The translations under genes and the position numbers were made by a program. Below, piece by piece: positions 31,998 to 32,094 of a DNA stretch of 32,094 nucleotides; within the stretch, counting starts at the first letter, position 1; every line of letters begins with the position of its first letter. The DNA lies in the NCBI GenBank assembly GCA_030602375.1, contig JAUVZV010000006.1:1-32094 (forward strand), read 5' to 3'. The notes below the pieces were generated by a model that saw nothing but the letters and a program-made list of their open reading frames with translations, had not been told where the DNA came from and did not search any database. Source of the DNA: Chloroflexota bacterium. Lineage in GTDB: Bacteria > Chloroflexota > Dehalococcoidia > Dehalococcoidales > JAUVZV01.

Positions 31998-32094
31998 CTA
32001 AAAGTGTACCTCCATGGCTCGCGGAGGGCAGGCTTTGATACATAGTCCACAGGCAATGCATTTTTCATCATCAAAATTAACCTGTCTAGTTTTA
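31998..32094 (-). CDS. 4Fe-4S ferredoxin (NIL-type?), 3' end
   Basis: The last 32 or so codons are visible and run off the right edge: VNFDDEKCIACGLCIKACPP, then RAMEVHF and TAG at 31998-32000. The CxxCxxCxxxCP motif is a standard 4Fe-4S binding site, and at least one more cluster or domain may lie upstream outside the window. Adjacency to UPF0280 suggests the NIL-domain ferredoxin that accompanies it in anaerobes, but the NIL part is not visible. Confidence 0.85.
   Translation of the reverse strand, partial: KTRQVNFDDEKCIACGLCIKACPPRAMEVHF

Overview
The window looks like chromosome of an anaerobic bacterium, most likely Chloroflexota and probably Dehalococcoidia. This is inferred from gene content and protein style: a corrinoid methyltransferase pair, a tungsten-type aldehyde:ferredoxin oxidoreductase, an archaeal-style thiolase plus DUF35 pair, a DivIVA-like protein with an extra C-terminal domain, a UPF0280/ferredoxin pair, and frequent GTG and TTG starts. 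No rRNA, CRISPR array, integrase or insertion sequence was seen.

Layout. At 1-148 is the 3' end of an unknown gene with a strong terminator. A DivIVA-like coiled-coil protein follows (420-1448, minus), then a 5'-truncated NYN-domain gene (1579-1980). A long minus-strand run (1990-12747) reads like a catabolic cluster for an organic acid: corrinoid protein, UroD-type methyltransferase, AOR, a small alpha/beta-barrel protein, thiolase, DUF35, an EamA transporter, a nitrilase-family hydrolase, a QueG-like iron-sulfur protein and both subunits of a CoA-transferase. A consensus promoter at 12873-12900 then drives KDPG aldolase and a KDG-type kinase, the lower Entner-Doudoroff branch.

The stretch 14591-18000 is loose accessory DNA. 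It holds two decayed glycosyltransferase remnants, a DUF1616 fragment, a CPBP membrane protease, a Thr-rich two-helix membrane protein under near-perfect tandem promoters, a zinc-ribbon protein, a lipoprotein and tRNA-Leu(UAG).

From about 18000 on the genes are mostly housekeeping: a YchF-like GTPase with altered G1 and G3 motifs, a HEAT-like small protein, holA, a DUF169 protein, trehalose-6-phosphate synthase and phosphatase (convergent, with interleaved stop codons), a ROK glucokinase, alaS, ruvX, a UbiA/CtaB-type prenyltransferase that appears to start at ATT, tgt, a nitronate monooxygenase-like flavoprotein, UPF0280 and the end of a ferredoxin.

The best leads are the 1990-12747 cluster as a possible undescribed anaerobic pathway, the unusual cluster ligands in its AOR, the degenerate YchF, the possible ATT starts, and the tandem consensus promoters in front of a tiny membrane protein. 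I did not find a clearly new defence or mobile system.
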